A stretch of 64,000 nt of DNA from Mactra quadrangularis (taxonomy: Eukaryota > Mollusca > Bivalvia > Venerida > Mactridae): NCBI GenBank assembly GCA_025267735.1, contig CM046307.1:7322258-7386257 (forward strand), given 5' to 3'. Both the position numbers and the translations under genes were made by a program. The notes under the pieces are model-generated. The model was not told where the DNA came from, searched no databases, and was given only the letters and a program-made list of their open reading frames with translations. Shown here piece by piece: positions 52,901 through 61,744 of this stretch; the first letter of the stretch is position 1; every line of letters begins with the position of its first letter.

Positions 52901-55900
52901 TGAGTTTACATTTAGTTCTTTGCCATGTGCTTCTATTTACTAACATAAGTCACATGATTTAATATATTCATATATACAGTCTGACTCCTCCCACAATTTT
53001 CAAATTTCAAACTGACAGCAATTAATTTTTGTCCAAAATAACCCTTTTTTCTGAAGAATCAGATAAAAAACTACTCAAACTGATACATAACATACGTATA
53101 AACATTCACAAATTTTCTTATATTTTTCTAAGATGTAATAAAGCTACTAGTTCAAAAAATCCTTCCCTGATCTGAAAAACTTCAAAATTATAAGGGGAAC
53201 CACCCATCCGCCATTACCTCCCTTATATACCCCTGTTGGGCCTTTAAGATAGAAAAATAGAGGGGATTTCTTTTTTACTATTGCTAAATTATGAAGAACT
53301 GTTACTCAAAATAATAGTATTATTGAATTACAAACGTAGATTTAACAATGAATCACCCGAATTGCCGATAGCGTCGGTCGCGAAAATACGTGACATAATG
53401 ACACGATGATTGAAGGGATTTCATTTTTACGAAATAATATTAATAAGTATAATTATCAACTATACTTGTTATCAAAAGTGAAAACAAAAAAGTTTTTACG
53501 ATAATTTTCTTATGGAATTTAAAAATTTTGATTATTCAACCAGAGATTATTGTTATTGTCACCTTTTATTGACTTAAAAACCTGCCAATTACGCCTATTT
53601 CGACACGCTCAAATTTAATACAATAATCTTCTCTAAACAGTTTAAACCACTGAAATTAATGCAATATCACAGTTAGTCACAAGTTTGTTAATTGCAACCG
53701 TTTGATTACGTAAGCAATGTTATCGAGCCGACGTGTTACACTATTGATTTTTTAGCGGACGCCGATTGGTTGATAATGCATATCACTAAGCTTAAGCTCC
53801 GCCTATTAATTGAATATACGTAATTGACAATAATTGTTTGACGCATGGCTGAGCATTTAACATCAGGGGCCATCGATGTCATATACAGCGAGACACTAAT
53901 TATCGGCCTATGAAGCATGTATACTAACAGCACCTCCCGCTGAGCGGATTCGTCAATTACATCAAAAGGCAAACATCACAAGCGCTCCGTCTGTCGTTAT
54001 CAATTAAATCAATATCTTATCACTTGCGAATATGAACTTGGCCACTTACGATATCAAAACTTACATCAAAGAAAATTTATACCGGCCGATTTTTTTGTCG
54101 CCGCGAAATTCGCCAATTTTTCAAAATTGGCGCCAGAAATTAAATTTTATCGCATTTGGCGAATTTGGCGATCGGCAGCGCGAACCCTGACATGGACGGG
54201 ATTCCCCCGCGCAACATCCACAATATTTTTGTAGTTTGTTGACATAAATGTAAATATTTTCCGTCATACTTATCAGACAGTTGCAATTTTTAGTACATGG
54301 TTTAATTTTGTCTTATTGAACATCACACAAACTTTCATTTTCTTCTTGAATGCATATTTAACGCGTAAAATCAAAATCACGGGTACTGCTCGTTCACGGG
54401 TACTGCTCGCATACCAGTATGCATCTCCATTAACAAGTGATTCGTGGTTTTGATTCGTGAATTGCTACCAGCATGTATTCAGTGACATTTTTTGGAGTGG
54501 GTATTGTACCCACAAATGTTGAAAAATGTGGGTATGAGGAAATAAAAGTGGGTACACAAGTTTAAATAGTTTTATTTTGACATAAGACGATTTCTCCCCT
54601 ATTCTCCGACGAGGCGATCTGTCACATTCGTCTTAAGATGACTTGTCCCATAAAATGAACATAGTTTCGGCAAATCCAGGTCATCTTTTACTTTACTCCA
54701 TATTAGTTTATGATAAACAGTACAGATGAACACAAAATCATCGAATGGCAAGTGAAAATTGTGTAATCTAGCCGCCTTTATTTATTTTTTTGTAAGTGAA
54801 TCTGGTGCTCGCACTCGTGTGCAATACTAGTTGACAACAAAGCACTCAGTTTAAGAGCTTCTTTATTGTTAGCTTGCAAATCTGATCTTATCAATGAAGT
54901 TTAAATAAACCCCTTTTTAATTCAACAATACTATCAGTTAAAGTCCTTTGTTTTGACATAATTATTGGTATGAATCATAGCCTCGTCAACGCTCTAGAGC
55001 AGAAGACTATCAACTCTATGATTCTTTATTAGCAACAAAAACAAAAACAATCCGCTTCGGATTGCTGACCTCGTTTCAGAAATGCCTTAGTCCCATAAAA
55101 TCGCGGCTTGTTGCGGACCCGTACGTGCAGACAGCTGTAGATCATGGGAAGCCTAGCGTATTAAGGTGACGGTACGCACATGGCACAAAACAACACACCC
55201 ATACGGAGCCGTAGCTGGGAGATATGCATGTTTAATCCATACTCGGCCACGATTTTGTTCACAACTTGACTTTGAAACTGATATGTGTACCCTGGGCTCA
55301 TCTCACGGACCCTGGTAAAAACGTAACCAGTATGAGTACGCAAGAGTTTGTAAGGGTTCTTGCGAAGCTTGATCGCACGGCGCCCGTACAGTGCCCTCAC
55401 AGCTATTTTTATGTTTATGGGACTGTAGCTTAAAGGCTAAATGCCAGCAAAACACAGTTACTGTTTGTTACGATTTGATATTTCGGTCTGCATATTCGTC
55501 CCTGGTAGGGTCTGAATATTCGCGTTTATCTTTTTGACGTGAAATAGGCAGATTTTTGCGTGATTGAACATGCTGTGCTACACATGAATCTTGGTTTGGA
55601 TCGAATCACCATTTGCTCAGCGATCCACAGCCCTAGTTTTGACATTAACAAAGAGACTTAGGGCCCATATATTAGACTCAATAAGTGATAATGAATATAG
55701 GCCCTGGTTGCTGACCCTGGGCTTCGTACAGTCCTATAGCCTAGGGCTTTGTACCTTAGTCCTAAATATAAGACCCTACGTATGTTTTTTATCATTTGGA
55801 CATTTCTCTGTCACATAGGGTCTTAATGGATTGCTTCAAAAACGCATAGCAAAAATTTTAGTGTACAGACATCGATTCAGGTCTGAACGTTCTACTCGTT

Positions 55901-57902
55901 TTAATTCGAAAAATTTGCAATAAAACGACACACCAATAGAAAGATAAACGAAGAATACACATGATAAAAGTGAAATTATTTCAAATTCTAACCTTAGACA
56001 GTCAAATAATCCATTTGAAGTCCTTAATTGACGAGTACTTTCAGTTTTTCACAATAACCATGCAATAATAGCCAAAGCAATCCGAATTCAAATTGGGTCA
56101 CGCGATTTGTAAGAATTGATTTTGAACGAATTTATAAGGTATGCTATTGAAGGCAAGAACGACAACTCTGGAAAAAAATTTCGTTTAACCGAAGCGACAC
56201 TTTATTTACCGTCAAGAATTCAGTTCAAAATGGCGGCGAACGGCGACAACCCTGGATAGCAGTAAAAGTAATTAGTGTTTCTGTAAGCGAAAAGCCTGAT
56301 TATTATCTTTTGATTTATGGAAAGAATAAACGTAAACTTTTATCTATCGTTTAGTGCTAATTTGACCCACATTCATTTACTTTTTGAAAAAAATATTTTG
56401 CTATGTGTTTTTGAAGCAATCCGTTAAGACCCTACATAACAGAAAAACGTCCGTATGATAAAATAGTTGTGTAGGGTCTTATATTTAGGACTATTTGTAT
56501 CCTGGTGTCATTAGTTTTGACGCACTTAAGCAACAAAACGTGTATATCATGTGCTTTCAAAGAAAAGACAGCAAATTACTACCAAAAATCGATGATTTCA
56601 TTCCTTTTGTGCAATTTTAAACATTTTCAAGGACATAACACCTGTCGAAAATGGTTAAATTTTGATTGTTACCGATGGGCTGTGGCAGCATCCGTGTTTG
56701 TTTAGAATCATATGAAATGACGCATTATGATTGGTCTGCTCTCAAAGTCGGCCATTACTAAAAAAATTAACTGTAATGAAACATGGACAAAGCAAATTTA
56801 TTACTGCGAGCACTCGGTCCATTTCATGATGCAAAAATATCTAAGTACTATTTTTTAGGACAAATGAAAAAAAAAATGCTTGTCAATATTTTTTTTCCTA
56901 CCGAAAAAATGAACGCGGTACATATCAAAACCGGGTAACAAAATAATTACCCCTACATTCAACAAGATAATTAAGTAAACTATCAATTTTTTGTATAATC
57001 TAAATCTCCGATTTCTAAAAGACATATATGGCTTTAATAAAGGAAAATTTTGAATAACATAATATTTTAAAAGCATTGAATCAAATGAACATGTTCATGA
57101 CGGTCAAGCAATTAAAATCTGATTAGCGTTCGTGGACAATATAACGAGTACAGCTTGCTAAAGGGTGATTTTTTACCTTGTAACACATTTTAATCGCCTG
57201 CCTATTGCATGGTTTCTAAAAATAGAAGTGTGCAATAGACTGAGAGAATGAAAAATATTCCCACGCTTATAATTGCAAAAAATCGACATGCAAAGATGTT
57301 GGACAATTTTGCATTAGTAAAATAATGGAAAATTAACCACAATAGAAGTAAACTTTGATATTTTAATAAGTGCATCTCTTTTTTTAAAGTTTTAAACAAA
57401 AAGCACATTCATCGTAATTGCAAAGTGTAGCCACGCTATCAATGACGTCATACGAGATTTCATTCGTCACTAGTATGATCAAAACAAATATGGCGTCGAA
57501 ATATATGTGCGTCGAAACATGAGATCGGAGGATACAGGCTGTACGAGAATACTGCACTACCTCATTACTAAGTAGTAAGGAGAGGCCTTTACTAGGAAAG
57601 ATAAAACAAACTTGCTGAAAAAAAAAATTCACATTAAGTATTATGATTAAGAGTACGATTGTCCGACTGAGATCTCATTGACAAACATATCAAATGTGTT
57701 TGTAAAGAAGTATACCCCACCCACTTTTGATAAAGTGATTTTTTATGAAAAATATTCAGATCATATTCTAAGATGGAAGACAAAAGATTTAAACTTACAG
57801 TTGTTTCTTGCTAACTCTATTACGGTATATAACATAAATAGCCACACCAATAGCAGTTGTCACCGCTGTATTTCTTGTGTTTAACTTGCTTAGCACCCCC
57901 AT
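22901..57902 (-). CDS. ABCD3: ABCD3 / PMP70, peroxisomal half ABC transporter, 24 exons, complete
   Basis: Exons in transcription order: 57902-57799, 49296-49260, 48425-48379, 47733-47682, 46910-46822, 45816-45747, 45046-45020, 43890-43820, 42065-41942, 41350-41294, 40673-40621, 38927-38768, 36574-36505, 35983-35886, 34235-34144, 31707-31613, 30049-29980, 29570-29507, 28800-28723, 28042-27977, 25477-25313, 24864-24820, 24340-24179, 22978-22901. They total 1974 bp (657 residues; the human protein has 659). All phases close and introns are GT-AG. The N terminus [20 protein letters not shown] matches the PMP70 hydrophobic start. The membrane domain has the EAA-like [11 protein letters not shown] (273-283). 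The ATPase domain has Walker [10 protein letters not shown] (471-479), Q-loop Q508, signature LSGGE (569-573), Walker B FAILDE (589-594) and H-loop His623. The C terminus ends TEDTTEFGS. The family forms homodimers in the peroxisomal membrane that import branched-chain, dicarboxylic and bile-acid acyl-CoAs. Sequence favours ABCD3 over ABCD1/2. No inactivating change is seen. Confidence 0.95.
23185..23288 (-). mobile_element. tRNA-derived SINE fragment
   Basis: On the minus strand a B-box-like GGTTCGAATCC (plus 23213-23223) is preceded by a tRNA-like GGTCGGTAGTGCAGTGTTAG. Downstream sequence (TTATAACCCTTCCATG) is shared with the copy near 42485. It lies just upstream of the last ABCD3 exon, in the final intron. 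Confidence 0.6.
23455..23515 (-). mobile_element. tRNA-like SINE head, partial
   Basis: The minus strand reads GTGGTCGTGTGGTTAGAGTG followed by a CTGGATTT...AAATCCAG anticodon-arm-like hairpin. The B box is lost. Confidence 0.4.
23708..23727. repeat. (GACA)n microsatellite
   Basis: Five tandem GACA units in the last ABCD3 intron. Confidence 0.85.
24406..24522 (+). mobile_element. SINE fragment
   Basis: GCTTAGGGATTGAGAGG followed by GGGCACTGCTAATTTCCTTG aligns with the minus-strand copy at 47936-48102, so this is a dispersed family in both orientations. Confidence 0.5.
25782..27655 (-). mobile_element. 5'-truncated LINE (non-LTR retrotransposon) with inactivating breaks
   Basis: Read on the minus strand from 27655, it begins inside the reverse transcriptase, with the catalytic [10 protein letters not shown] and then [14 protein letters not shown]. 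The frame shifts near 27127 and continues ([20 protein letters not shown]) to a TGA at about 26711. Beyond it, the same frame still encodes a cysteine/histidine knuckle ([20 protein letters not shown], about 26570-26630). The 3' UTR carries a poly-G run (26391-26401 on plus), a minisatellite and an AATAAA (25813-25818), and ends in about five TTCTG units, as microsatellite-tailed LINEs do. The clade (CR1/jockey/RTE-like) is not resolved. Confidence 0.85.
25885..26275. repeat. CACATA-type minisatellite in LINE 3' UTR
   Basis: Imperfect repeats built on CACATACACATAACCACATA extend for about 390 bp. Several overlapping open frames with Cys/Val/Tyr-rich translations arise only from the repeat. 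The array lies between the LINE coding remains and its TTCTG tail. Confidence 0.85.
27911..27952. mobile_element. Solo end of a family B MITE
   Basis: CAACTGTCAAAGTTTTAATAATTTCACAGG matches one arm of the family B elements. No partner arm follows. It ends about 20 bp from the splice donor of the ABCD3 exon at 27977-28042. Confidence 0.5.
28771..28930. repeat. ABCD3: Four exact-period 40 bp repeats spanning an ABCD3 splice acceptor
   Basis: Units 28771-28810, 28811-28850, 28851-28890 and 28891-28930 differ by only a few bases. Each contains the acceptor (minus strand GTTTTGTTTCAG) and about the first 30 bases of the Walker A exon. Only the innermost copy joins the complete exon (28800-28723). 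The period is not a multiple of three. Confidence 0.95.
30256..30633. mobile_element. Mariner/Tc1-like MITE (378 bp)
   Basis: The ends are CAGTACCCACCAAAAGTTTG, continuing GAGACA, and its perfect inverse, both flanked by TA. The interior is AT-rich without a transposase frame. The end sequence resembles the termini at 20489 and 8899. Confidence 0.8.
31225..31297 (+). tRNA. tRNA-Arg(TCG)-like sequence, probably a pseudogene or SINE head
   Basis: 73 bp with a perfect A box (TGGCGTAGTGG), a perfect B box (GGTTCGAATCC) and an anticodon-arm segment TCTGACTTCGAA typical of tRNA-Arg(UCG). The outer CCGCGAC/GTCGCGG can pair, but the T arm and D arm then fall out of register, so no clean cloverleaf forms. 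A functional tRNA is therefore unlikely; Pol III promoter elements are intact. Confidence 0.5.
31415..31554. repeat. 140 bp palindrome with 44 bp perfect arms
   Basis: The left arm 31415-31458 and right arm 31511-31554 are perfect inverses (AAATAACACATGGCAG at the tips). The 52 bp centre contains a second hairpin, ATATCAACC...GGTTGATAT. It lies 59 bp from the ABCD3 exon at 31613-31707. Confidence 0.9.
31945..33467. mobile_element. Pearl/BIV160-like element with 8-copy tandem array
   Basis: Bounded by GCTCGACTT (31970-31978) and its inverse AAGTCGAGC (33456-33464). The core is about eight monomers of 150-171 bp. Each contains a GGGCATAACTC...GAGTTATGTCCC dyad (starts near 32098, 32262, 32420, 32569, 32729, 32899, 33071, 33242). 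An (ACGCCA)-type run precedes the right end. Architecture and monomer length fit bivalve pearl elements and the related BIV160 satellite; the family name is inference. Confidence 0.75.
34569..35624. mobile_element. Second pearl-like element with 6-copy tandem array
   Basis: The same borders as the element at 31945: GCTCGACTT (34595-34603) and AAGTCGAGC (35611-35619), with a GCTGTC/GACAGC hairpin at the left end. The core monomers (about 145-183 bp) carry GAGATGTGGTTGAT and a GGGGATAACTC...GAGTTATG dyad. They differ clearly from the neighbouring element's monomers. A GC-rich GACGCC run (about 35538-35585) precedes the right end. Confidence 0.75.
36650..37640 (-). mobile_element. Possible solo LTR (about 1 kb)
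   Basis: On the minus strand, TATAAATAGCC (about 37155) is followed by TCAGTCAGTCAG, like a TATA box and initiator. An AATAAA lies near 36780, and an end reading GGTCGCAACA is at about 36650. That order resembles U3-R-U5. GC is higher than in the flanks. The other border and a target duplication were not found. Confidence 0.35.
38110..38450 (-). mobile_element. LINE 3' fragment (end of reverse transcriptase ORF)
   Basis: Minus-strand frame 38430-38230 ends with [16 protein letters not shown], then [11 protein letters not shown] and a stop. This is the usual C terminus of non-LTR retrotransposon polymerases. Only about 65 codons remain, followed by a short 3' UTR towards 38110. Confidence 0.75.
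38496..38695. mobile_element. MITE, family A short form (copy 3, internally duplicated)
   Basis: Inverted ends carry GCTAGCTAG and a diverged tip. The interior TGGTACCC...ACACCAAAA segment is present twice in tandem, making this copy about 45 bp longer than the one at 20192. Confidence 0.65.
38983..39403. mobile_element. MITE, family A long form (copy 1, 421 bp)
   Basis: It begins GGGCAGGTTCCGCGAGG and ends with the inverse GTGGTACGTGCCC, flanked on both sides by TTA. The arms include ATCGCTAGCTAG. The interior contains AAAATGGCTGCCCCCTGTGG, shared with the copy at 42718. Confidence 0.8.
39803..40392. repeat. 590 bp near-perfect palindrome (fold-back element)
   Basis: Arms of about 245-255 bp (39803-40058 and 40150-40392) are inverse copies, with tips TAATGGACAAAAGTCTTGTC. 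They surround a loop of about 90 bp. Open frames on both strands here are mirror translations of the arms. Confidence 0.9.
41005..41160. repeat. Degenerate tandem repeat, about five units
   Basis: Units of about 36-40 bp with ATCTGTACTTTT...TTTTTCTTGAAA, in an ABCD3 intron. Confidence 0.7.
41465..41745 (+). mobile_element. SINE-like repeat, copy 1
   Basis: A B-box-like AGGTTTGATAC lies near 41513. The 3' part (GATTTAGCC...AGTAGGTGGA...GATATAACCTATACAATGTG) recurs at 63838-64000 in the same orientation. Confidence 0.6.
42485..42575 (-). mobile_element. tRNA-derived SINE fragment
   Basis: It aligns with the minus-strand SINE at 23185 (CATGGAAGGGT...ATCAAACTCAGACGTCTAGAT), with a degraded B box. 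Confidence 0.45.
42718..43154. mobile_element. MITE, family A long form (copy 2, 437 bp)
   Basis: The ends GGGCACGTTCTGCAAGGCG and inverse CGCCTTGCGGAATGTGCCC are followed by GCTAGCTAGCG-type arms. The interior is about 90% like the copy at 38983, with both AAAATGGCTGCCCCCTGTGG and GTCGCCATTTTGGATTTGCT. Confidence 0.85.
43214..43479. mobile_element. MITE with CCCCCGC inverted ends, copy 2
   Basis: A second copy of the 20940-21203 element, differing at only a handful of positions, which suggests relatively recent activity. It lies in the intron between the exons at 41942 and 43820. Confidence 0.85.
43555..43792. mobile_element. MITE, family B copy 4
   Basis: The left arm contains CTGTCAAAGCTTGAATAATT followed by TCACGATGACTGAATGC; the right arm is inverse, ending TTGACAGTT and an A run. 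It ends 28 bp from the ABCD3 exon at 43820-43890. Confidence 0.75.
44763..44939 (+). mobile_element. tRNA-derived SINE, 5'-truncated
   Basis: Colinear with 47384-47597 from GGTAATCATTGGATAGCCAG to the tail. The B-box-like GGTTCAAATCC is preserved. Confidence 0.65.
46189..46362. mobile_element. Pogo/Tigger-like MITE (174 bp)
   Basis: Terminal repeats beginning CAGTCAGATCTCGATACAAC are perfect inverses over about 25 bp and are flanked by TA. CAG...CTCGATA.AACGAC termini with TA targets are typical of pogo-like elements. No coding capacity. Confidence 0.8.
47384..47597 (+). mobile_element. tRNA-derived SINE, near full length
   Basis: The tRNA-like head has GGACTGGTAATCATTGGATA as its anticodon region and the B box GGTTTGAATCC (47449-47459), followed by a body shared with 44763-44939 (TTTCCTCGAGCAA...TAGCTCAGTATTG) and an A-rich end. 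Confidence 0.7.
47936..48102 (-). mobile_element. SINE-like fragment
   Basis: The minus strand reads AGCCTTAGGGATCAAGAGG...GGGGTTGAATCTCACTAGAG...GGCACTGCTAATTTCC. It aligns with the plus-strand copy at 24406. Confidence 0.5.
50507..54189. mobile_element. Large non-autonomous DNA transposon candidate (3.7 kb)
   Basis: The left end CAGGGTTGGCGCTG and right end, inverse of CAGGGTTCGCGCTG, are each followed within 40 bp by TCGCCAA...TCGCCAAATG. A direct ACATG abuts both sides. The termini are hAT-like, but five flanking bases is short for hAT. No transposase frame is recognisable. A 52-codon frame at 52221-52379 (+) is the only internal open frame that looks at all compositionally protein-like. 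Confidence 0.5.
52221..52379 (+). CDS. Unrecognised 52-residue open frame
   Basis: It begins [20 protein letters not shown] and is lysine- and asparagine-rich. No family recognised, no clear splice sites, and it lies inside the transposon-like segment and antisense to ABCD3. It may be a decayed piece of an element gene or chance. Confidence 0.12.
   Translation: MESLDKFIVFILVNKEQKQLKALFNHNNWEIKEVLNGRKDKNDSAQIDQNVD
55090..55423. mobile_element. Inverted-repeat-flanked insert of higher GC
   Basis: GTCCCATAAAA on the left is matched by TTTATGGGAC on the right. The enclosed sequence is visibly more GC-rich than its surroundings. It has a minus-strand frame of 79 codons (55400-55161) rich in Arg and Lys at the start, with no recognised domain. 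Confidence 0.4.
55757..56493. mobile_element. Long-terminal-inverted-repeat element (737 bp)
   Basis: Arms of about 100 bp (55757-55855 and 56393-56493) are about 85-90% inverse identical. The tips are TAGTCCTAAATATAAGACCC, and TAGGGTCTTAA followed by GGATTGCTTCAAAAAC lies at the inner side. The centre has no recognised gene. Confidence 0.75.
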
Positions 57903-59329
57903 TTTCTCTAGACAAATGTGCTCTAAAGCCTAAACCTGTTAGGGCAAAAATATTGAGGAGGCTTGCAATCAGAATCAATAAGCCGATATTTTTTACCAAA
58001 TTACAAATTGAATGTAAAACTATTGCTATTTTTAAATAGCTTAATAAGTATGCATCAAATTATAATATCTAATGTGATTTTAAATTATTTTTTTGAAGAA
58101 CTGTTATAAAGCTTGTAAAGTTTCGTAAAATTAATAAAAGGTCAAAATGTAGAATGATTGAAGGGAGGTAACCATCATTTGCAAGTCAAACTCCCCGCAG
58201 CGGTTATCTCCCTTTATCAAATCAATAAGTAGCGAAGCGTGACGTAAGCAATGTGAGGAGTTCGTTTGAAAGTCACACGTTTGAAACTCCTAGCAAAGAC
58301 GTATATTGTAGTTTGTGATGTCTTTTTTCCATTACATACAATATTTAACAATACTGTACAAGAAAACAAAAATATGATATAAAATTTCTCAGTACAGAAC
58401 AGTACATTGCAGTTATAATGAAATCTATGTAGGCCTAACTGCTTACTAGGCATATTTAGTAGGCCTATAAACAGTTCTCAATGAATTTCATTTGTGACTA
58501 ATTTAAGATCCTGATTGCAATGAGGCTCAGGCAAACTGTTGCGCTGTGACCAGAGACAAAGATATCTACGTATCTGTCGTAAAAATGCCAAAGGTAAAAA
58601 CTGTCATAGGTAAAAATTTTAGAGATAAATGCCAAAAGTTCTATGTAATTTTGTATTTTTAATTAAAGTGTTTAAATTGTTGAAATTTGTTTTAAATAAA
58701 ATTTATGAAGCAAAAAGCAACATTGTAAACATTTGGTTTTTTTTATTTGAGCAATAAACATACATAAATAGAACATAAGTTCTTTTTATGAATTTATGAA
58801 AGAGCAACGATTTATAAATTAACAAAACGCAAGCCTATGAATTTATCGTTTGACAAAAAAAAATGTTTAACCACTGATTAATTTTAGTATAATTATTGTT
58901 TTTATGTAAGAAAGCATATTGTAGGGTAGGCCACTCGGATTTTCTCCGTTTAACTTGCTTTGAAAAACGCCGATGTCTTCCATAAATAATTTATTTTTGT
59001 TGTAGGCTCGGTCACTCTTTAAAAGTTATTCGGAATTTTAACACCGTTATTTTTATATAAAAACACATCAGACAATCGCGCATTTTTTTCGAAATAAACT
59101 TAGTTGAGTATCATAATAGTGACGTAAAAATGCACTCGACTAGCTGTCCTCGTCTTTTCGCCGTCTAACTTGCTATGAAAAACGCCGAAAATTTCCACTA
59201 GTAAACAAGATGACAGAGCGCACAATAACCTAATGTAGTCCTCGTTAGCTAGTTACCATGGTAATTTCATTGGCGAAGGTATAAAATATACCGTTTAGGT
59301 ATGTGTTATATAGACAATATATATAGCTA
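57903..59329. other. Upstream of ABCD3; no further gene
   Basis: It contains the putative ABCD3 5' UTR and promoter side; no TATA is convincing. A GGGAGGTAACC...GGTTATCTCCC inverted pair lies at about 58165-58212. AACTTGCT.TGAAAAACGCCG occurs twice, about 200 bp apart (58950 and 59166). Confidence 0.35.
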
Positions 59330-59397
59330 CATTCTCGTACCCACGGTCTAATAGGATTTAGTATTGAGAATCCTACTAGACTCTGGGAACGAGAATG
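59330..59397. repeat. 68 bp imperfect palindrome
   Basis: CATTCTCGTACCCACGGTCT...AGGATT is matched by AATCCT...AGACTCTGGGAACGAGAATG around a 10 bp centre. Confidence 0.8.
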
Positions 59398-60341
59398 ATA
59401 ATTATTAGCTATTGCTATCTATGTGTCACTGTCTGTAAAGAAGGAGCATACACTTGCACGATCATTAATTTGAACGCTTGATAAGGCCCGATCTAGGTAC
59501 CCTGAGATGCTTGAATATATCAATTTAAAAAAGGTTGAGTTGATATTGCTTTGATGGTGCCGATTTTGTGCCCTTTTCATTGTATGAGTGTCAATATCTG
59601 TGGGGGTCAGGTGGGGGGGGGGCACGTGCCCCCTATGCCCCCGGTAAAACCGGGCCTGCAGTGTGCTAATACACATTTTGCAGAATAATGCAATGTATTA
59701 ATTATAAAAATACATAACCATTAATTCTATGTTAAGCACCGATAAAATTGCATCGTTATACTTTATTATTCTTCAGCGGATCGGCGGATTTCCACGTTTT
59801 GAATCGTCCTAGCAACCATTCTTGTAAATCCGCTGAAAACGTCCGAAAAAAACTCACATTAACGCTCATTTTCAACACAATAAATTAAGCCCCATCATTT
59901 ACACAAACATATCTTAAATCGGCGATTTTTGGACGTAAAATCGGCGAATTTTCTTTTTGCATTCGGTGATATGATACACGTTACCAACTGGCAAGTGCAT
60001 TTTTTTATATAAAATTCTTGGCATTTTATAAGAAAAAATGATTTGTAAATCCTGGTTTTATACATTCTCATTTCTTGAAAACCTTGGGGTACAATAATGA
60101 ATGGGTTTTATCAAGCCAACAAATTAGATCTAAACAAACAAAAACGGGCACATGGACGATAGGTGTCCCCAAAAGTGCACTCGGAACACTTCGACCTTTT
60201 ATGTTATCTATGTCTCTGGAATGGCCGAGGAGTTCCGAATGCCCAAAAGTGCTCAAATTTGCTTTGTTGACAACAGAAGGGATACCCCTCCCGAAACATC
60301 CCAATCAACGACTCTGTCGTTCCAAGTAGAATAATTTCTTT
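59398..60341. other. Intergenic, repeat-like, no gene
   Basis: A G run and CCCCC-rich segment at 59600-59650 resemble degraded repeat ends. Overlapping frames at 60068-60334 on both strands show no family motif. Confidence 0.35.
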
Positions 60342-61110
60342 AGAATGTAATGATAATTTACCAAGTTTAGGCTTATTTTTTTACCTTTTAAAGAGTGTTT
60401 AAAGGTGCTCAGATTTAAACTTTTGACATGCAAAATTTTTAAAAAATCCACATCTTCGGAAGGGCATAGAGGAGGACGGGGTAAGTTGAGCATAGGGGTA
60501 AGTTGAGCCACCCCTTCTCAGACAGCTATTAAAAACAGAACTATATGAGATTGTAATTAAAACATGTCTAAAAAAATGACATTAACATCCACTAGTCTAT
60601 ATTGTATTTAAGAAACCTACAGACAAAAATCTGTAAGGAGGGAATATGTGATTTTTCTCCTTTTTTGTAAAATATCTGAAAACTGATATCTGCAAATTTA
60701 TTTCTTCAATCATTAAGTTATAATATCAATTTTATATGTTGTTATATAGCTCATGTACATGTCTACAAGCTTACAATAGACAAATAAGGATCTGAAGAAT
60801 ACTTACTGTGTTCAAGCAATATTACAGATGACTGTGGGGTAAGTTGAGCCAATTGACTAACGTTTTTTAAACGTTAATGGTGACTAACTGTAAGATGATA
60901 ATGTAACAAAATATTGTATTATAGGTGTCCAAATTATCAAATTTTATGTTCAGATAAAAGTTTAGCTAAAAGAAGCTACCGTTGCGAGTCCACTGGACAA
61001 AAATAAAAATTTGGCTCAACTTACCCCGCCTTCCCCCACCCCTCCCGAACCACCCTAACGTGGCTTCCCTCTAACGTCCCCTCTGGAACCAACCCTGCCG
61101 TCGTTCAGAC
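60342..61110. repeat. Dispersed repeat copy 1, split by a transposon
   Basis: 60342-60475 plus 61031-61110 align with the continuous copy at 61745-61945: TGTAATGATAATTTA...GTGCTCAGATTT...TTTGACATGCAAAA...CCACATCT, then CCCTCCCGAACC. Confidence 0.7.
60476..61030. mobile_element. Inserted element with GGGGTAAGTTGAGC ends
   Basis: GGGGTAAGTTGAGC occurs at 60478-60491 and again at 60495-60508 and 60836-60849 in direct orientation, and as GGCTCAACTTACCCCGCC at 61013-61030. The outer pair forms terminal inverted repeats. No transposase frame. Confidence 0.65.
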
Positions 61111-61145
61111 TAGTTAGCTTGAAGAGAGCGGTATTAAATGCACTG

Positions 61146-61654
61146 ACCATAAGCGGATCCAAGGGGGGCGGACCCGGCGTACGCCCCCGTAAAATTGCCC
61201 AAGCAAAGATGTTTTTTCAAATCATGAATATGATGATTATAGGAAAATAATCAAAATATATATATTTGTCAAAAAAATTCACACGCTATGCGTGCAACAA
61301 GTTACGAGACAGGGAGTACAGAAATACCATGACCTTGTAGTGAATACAATTTAAAACAATTCCTTCTCATTATTGTAAGAATTTAACATGATCCAACGTA
61401 CGGCTTTTAGAAAATTATATGATATATCTAGATGCTTCATATTGTATATCCTGGGAAAGGATAGTTGAGGCTCTCGAAATGTGCCTGAATCCCTTAGAAT
61501 AACCAAAACTCAGGAAATTGGGGTGCCGCCGGTCACCTAGACCTCTGATCAGGGGCCCTTACGGCCCCTTGAAACCCTATTCTGCTTGTTAATTTTACGC
61601 CCCTCTAACTAGAATTTTCCGCCCCCTCTAACTAAAAATCCTGGATCCGCCTAT
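61146..61654. mobile_element. Inverted-repeat element with GCGGATCC ends
   Basis: The left CATAAGCGGATCCAAGGGGG and right inverse CCTGGATCCGCCTATG enclose about 510 bp. GGATCCGCC also ends the neighbouring repeat at 61988-62012. Confidence 0.55.
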
Positions 61655-61744
61655 GCTGACGTGTTATTGATTTAACACCGGATTCAGCAAAAAACTCGGA
61701 TTTACATCATAGTTTTTTAGAGGCAGGCATTGACTTTTTCGTAA

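Larger units (their letters stand above)
49297..57798 (-). other. ABCD3: ABCD3 first intron (8.5 kb)
   Basis: The longest intron of the gene. It contains a 3.7 kb transposon-like segment (50507-54189), an inverted-repeat insert of higher GC (55090-55423) and a long-TIR element (55757-56493). No coding exon besides those bounding it could be supported. Confidence 0.7.

Noticed and set aside
53736..53972. 78-codon minus-strand frame
   Set aside because: No family motif, no splice context, and located within the transposon-like segment of ABCD3 intron 1.
56225..56262. ATGGCGGCGAACGGCG as a start codon region for an unseen gene
   Set aside because: The frame stops after eight codons, no donor fits, and it lies between the arms of an inverted-repeat element.
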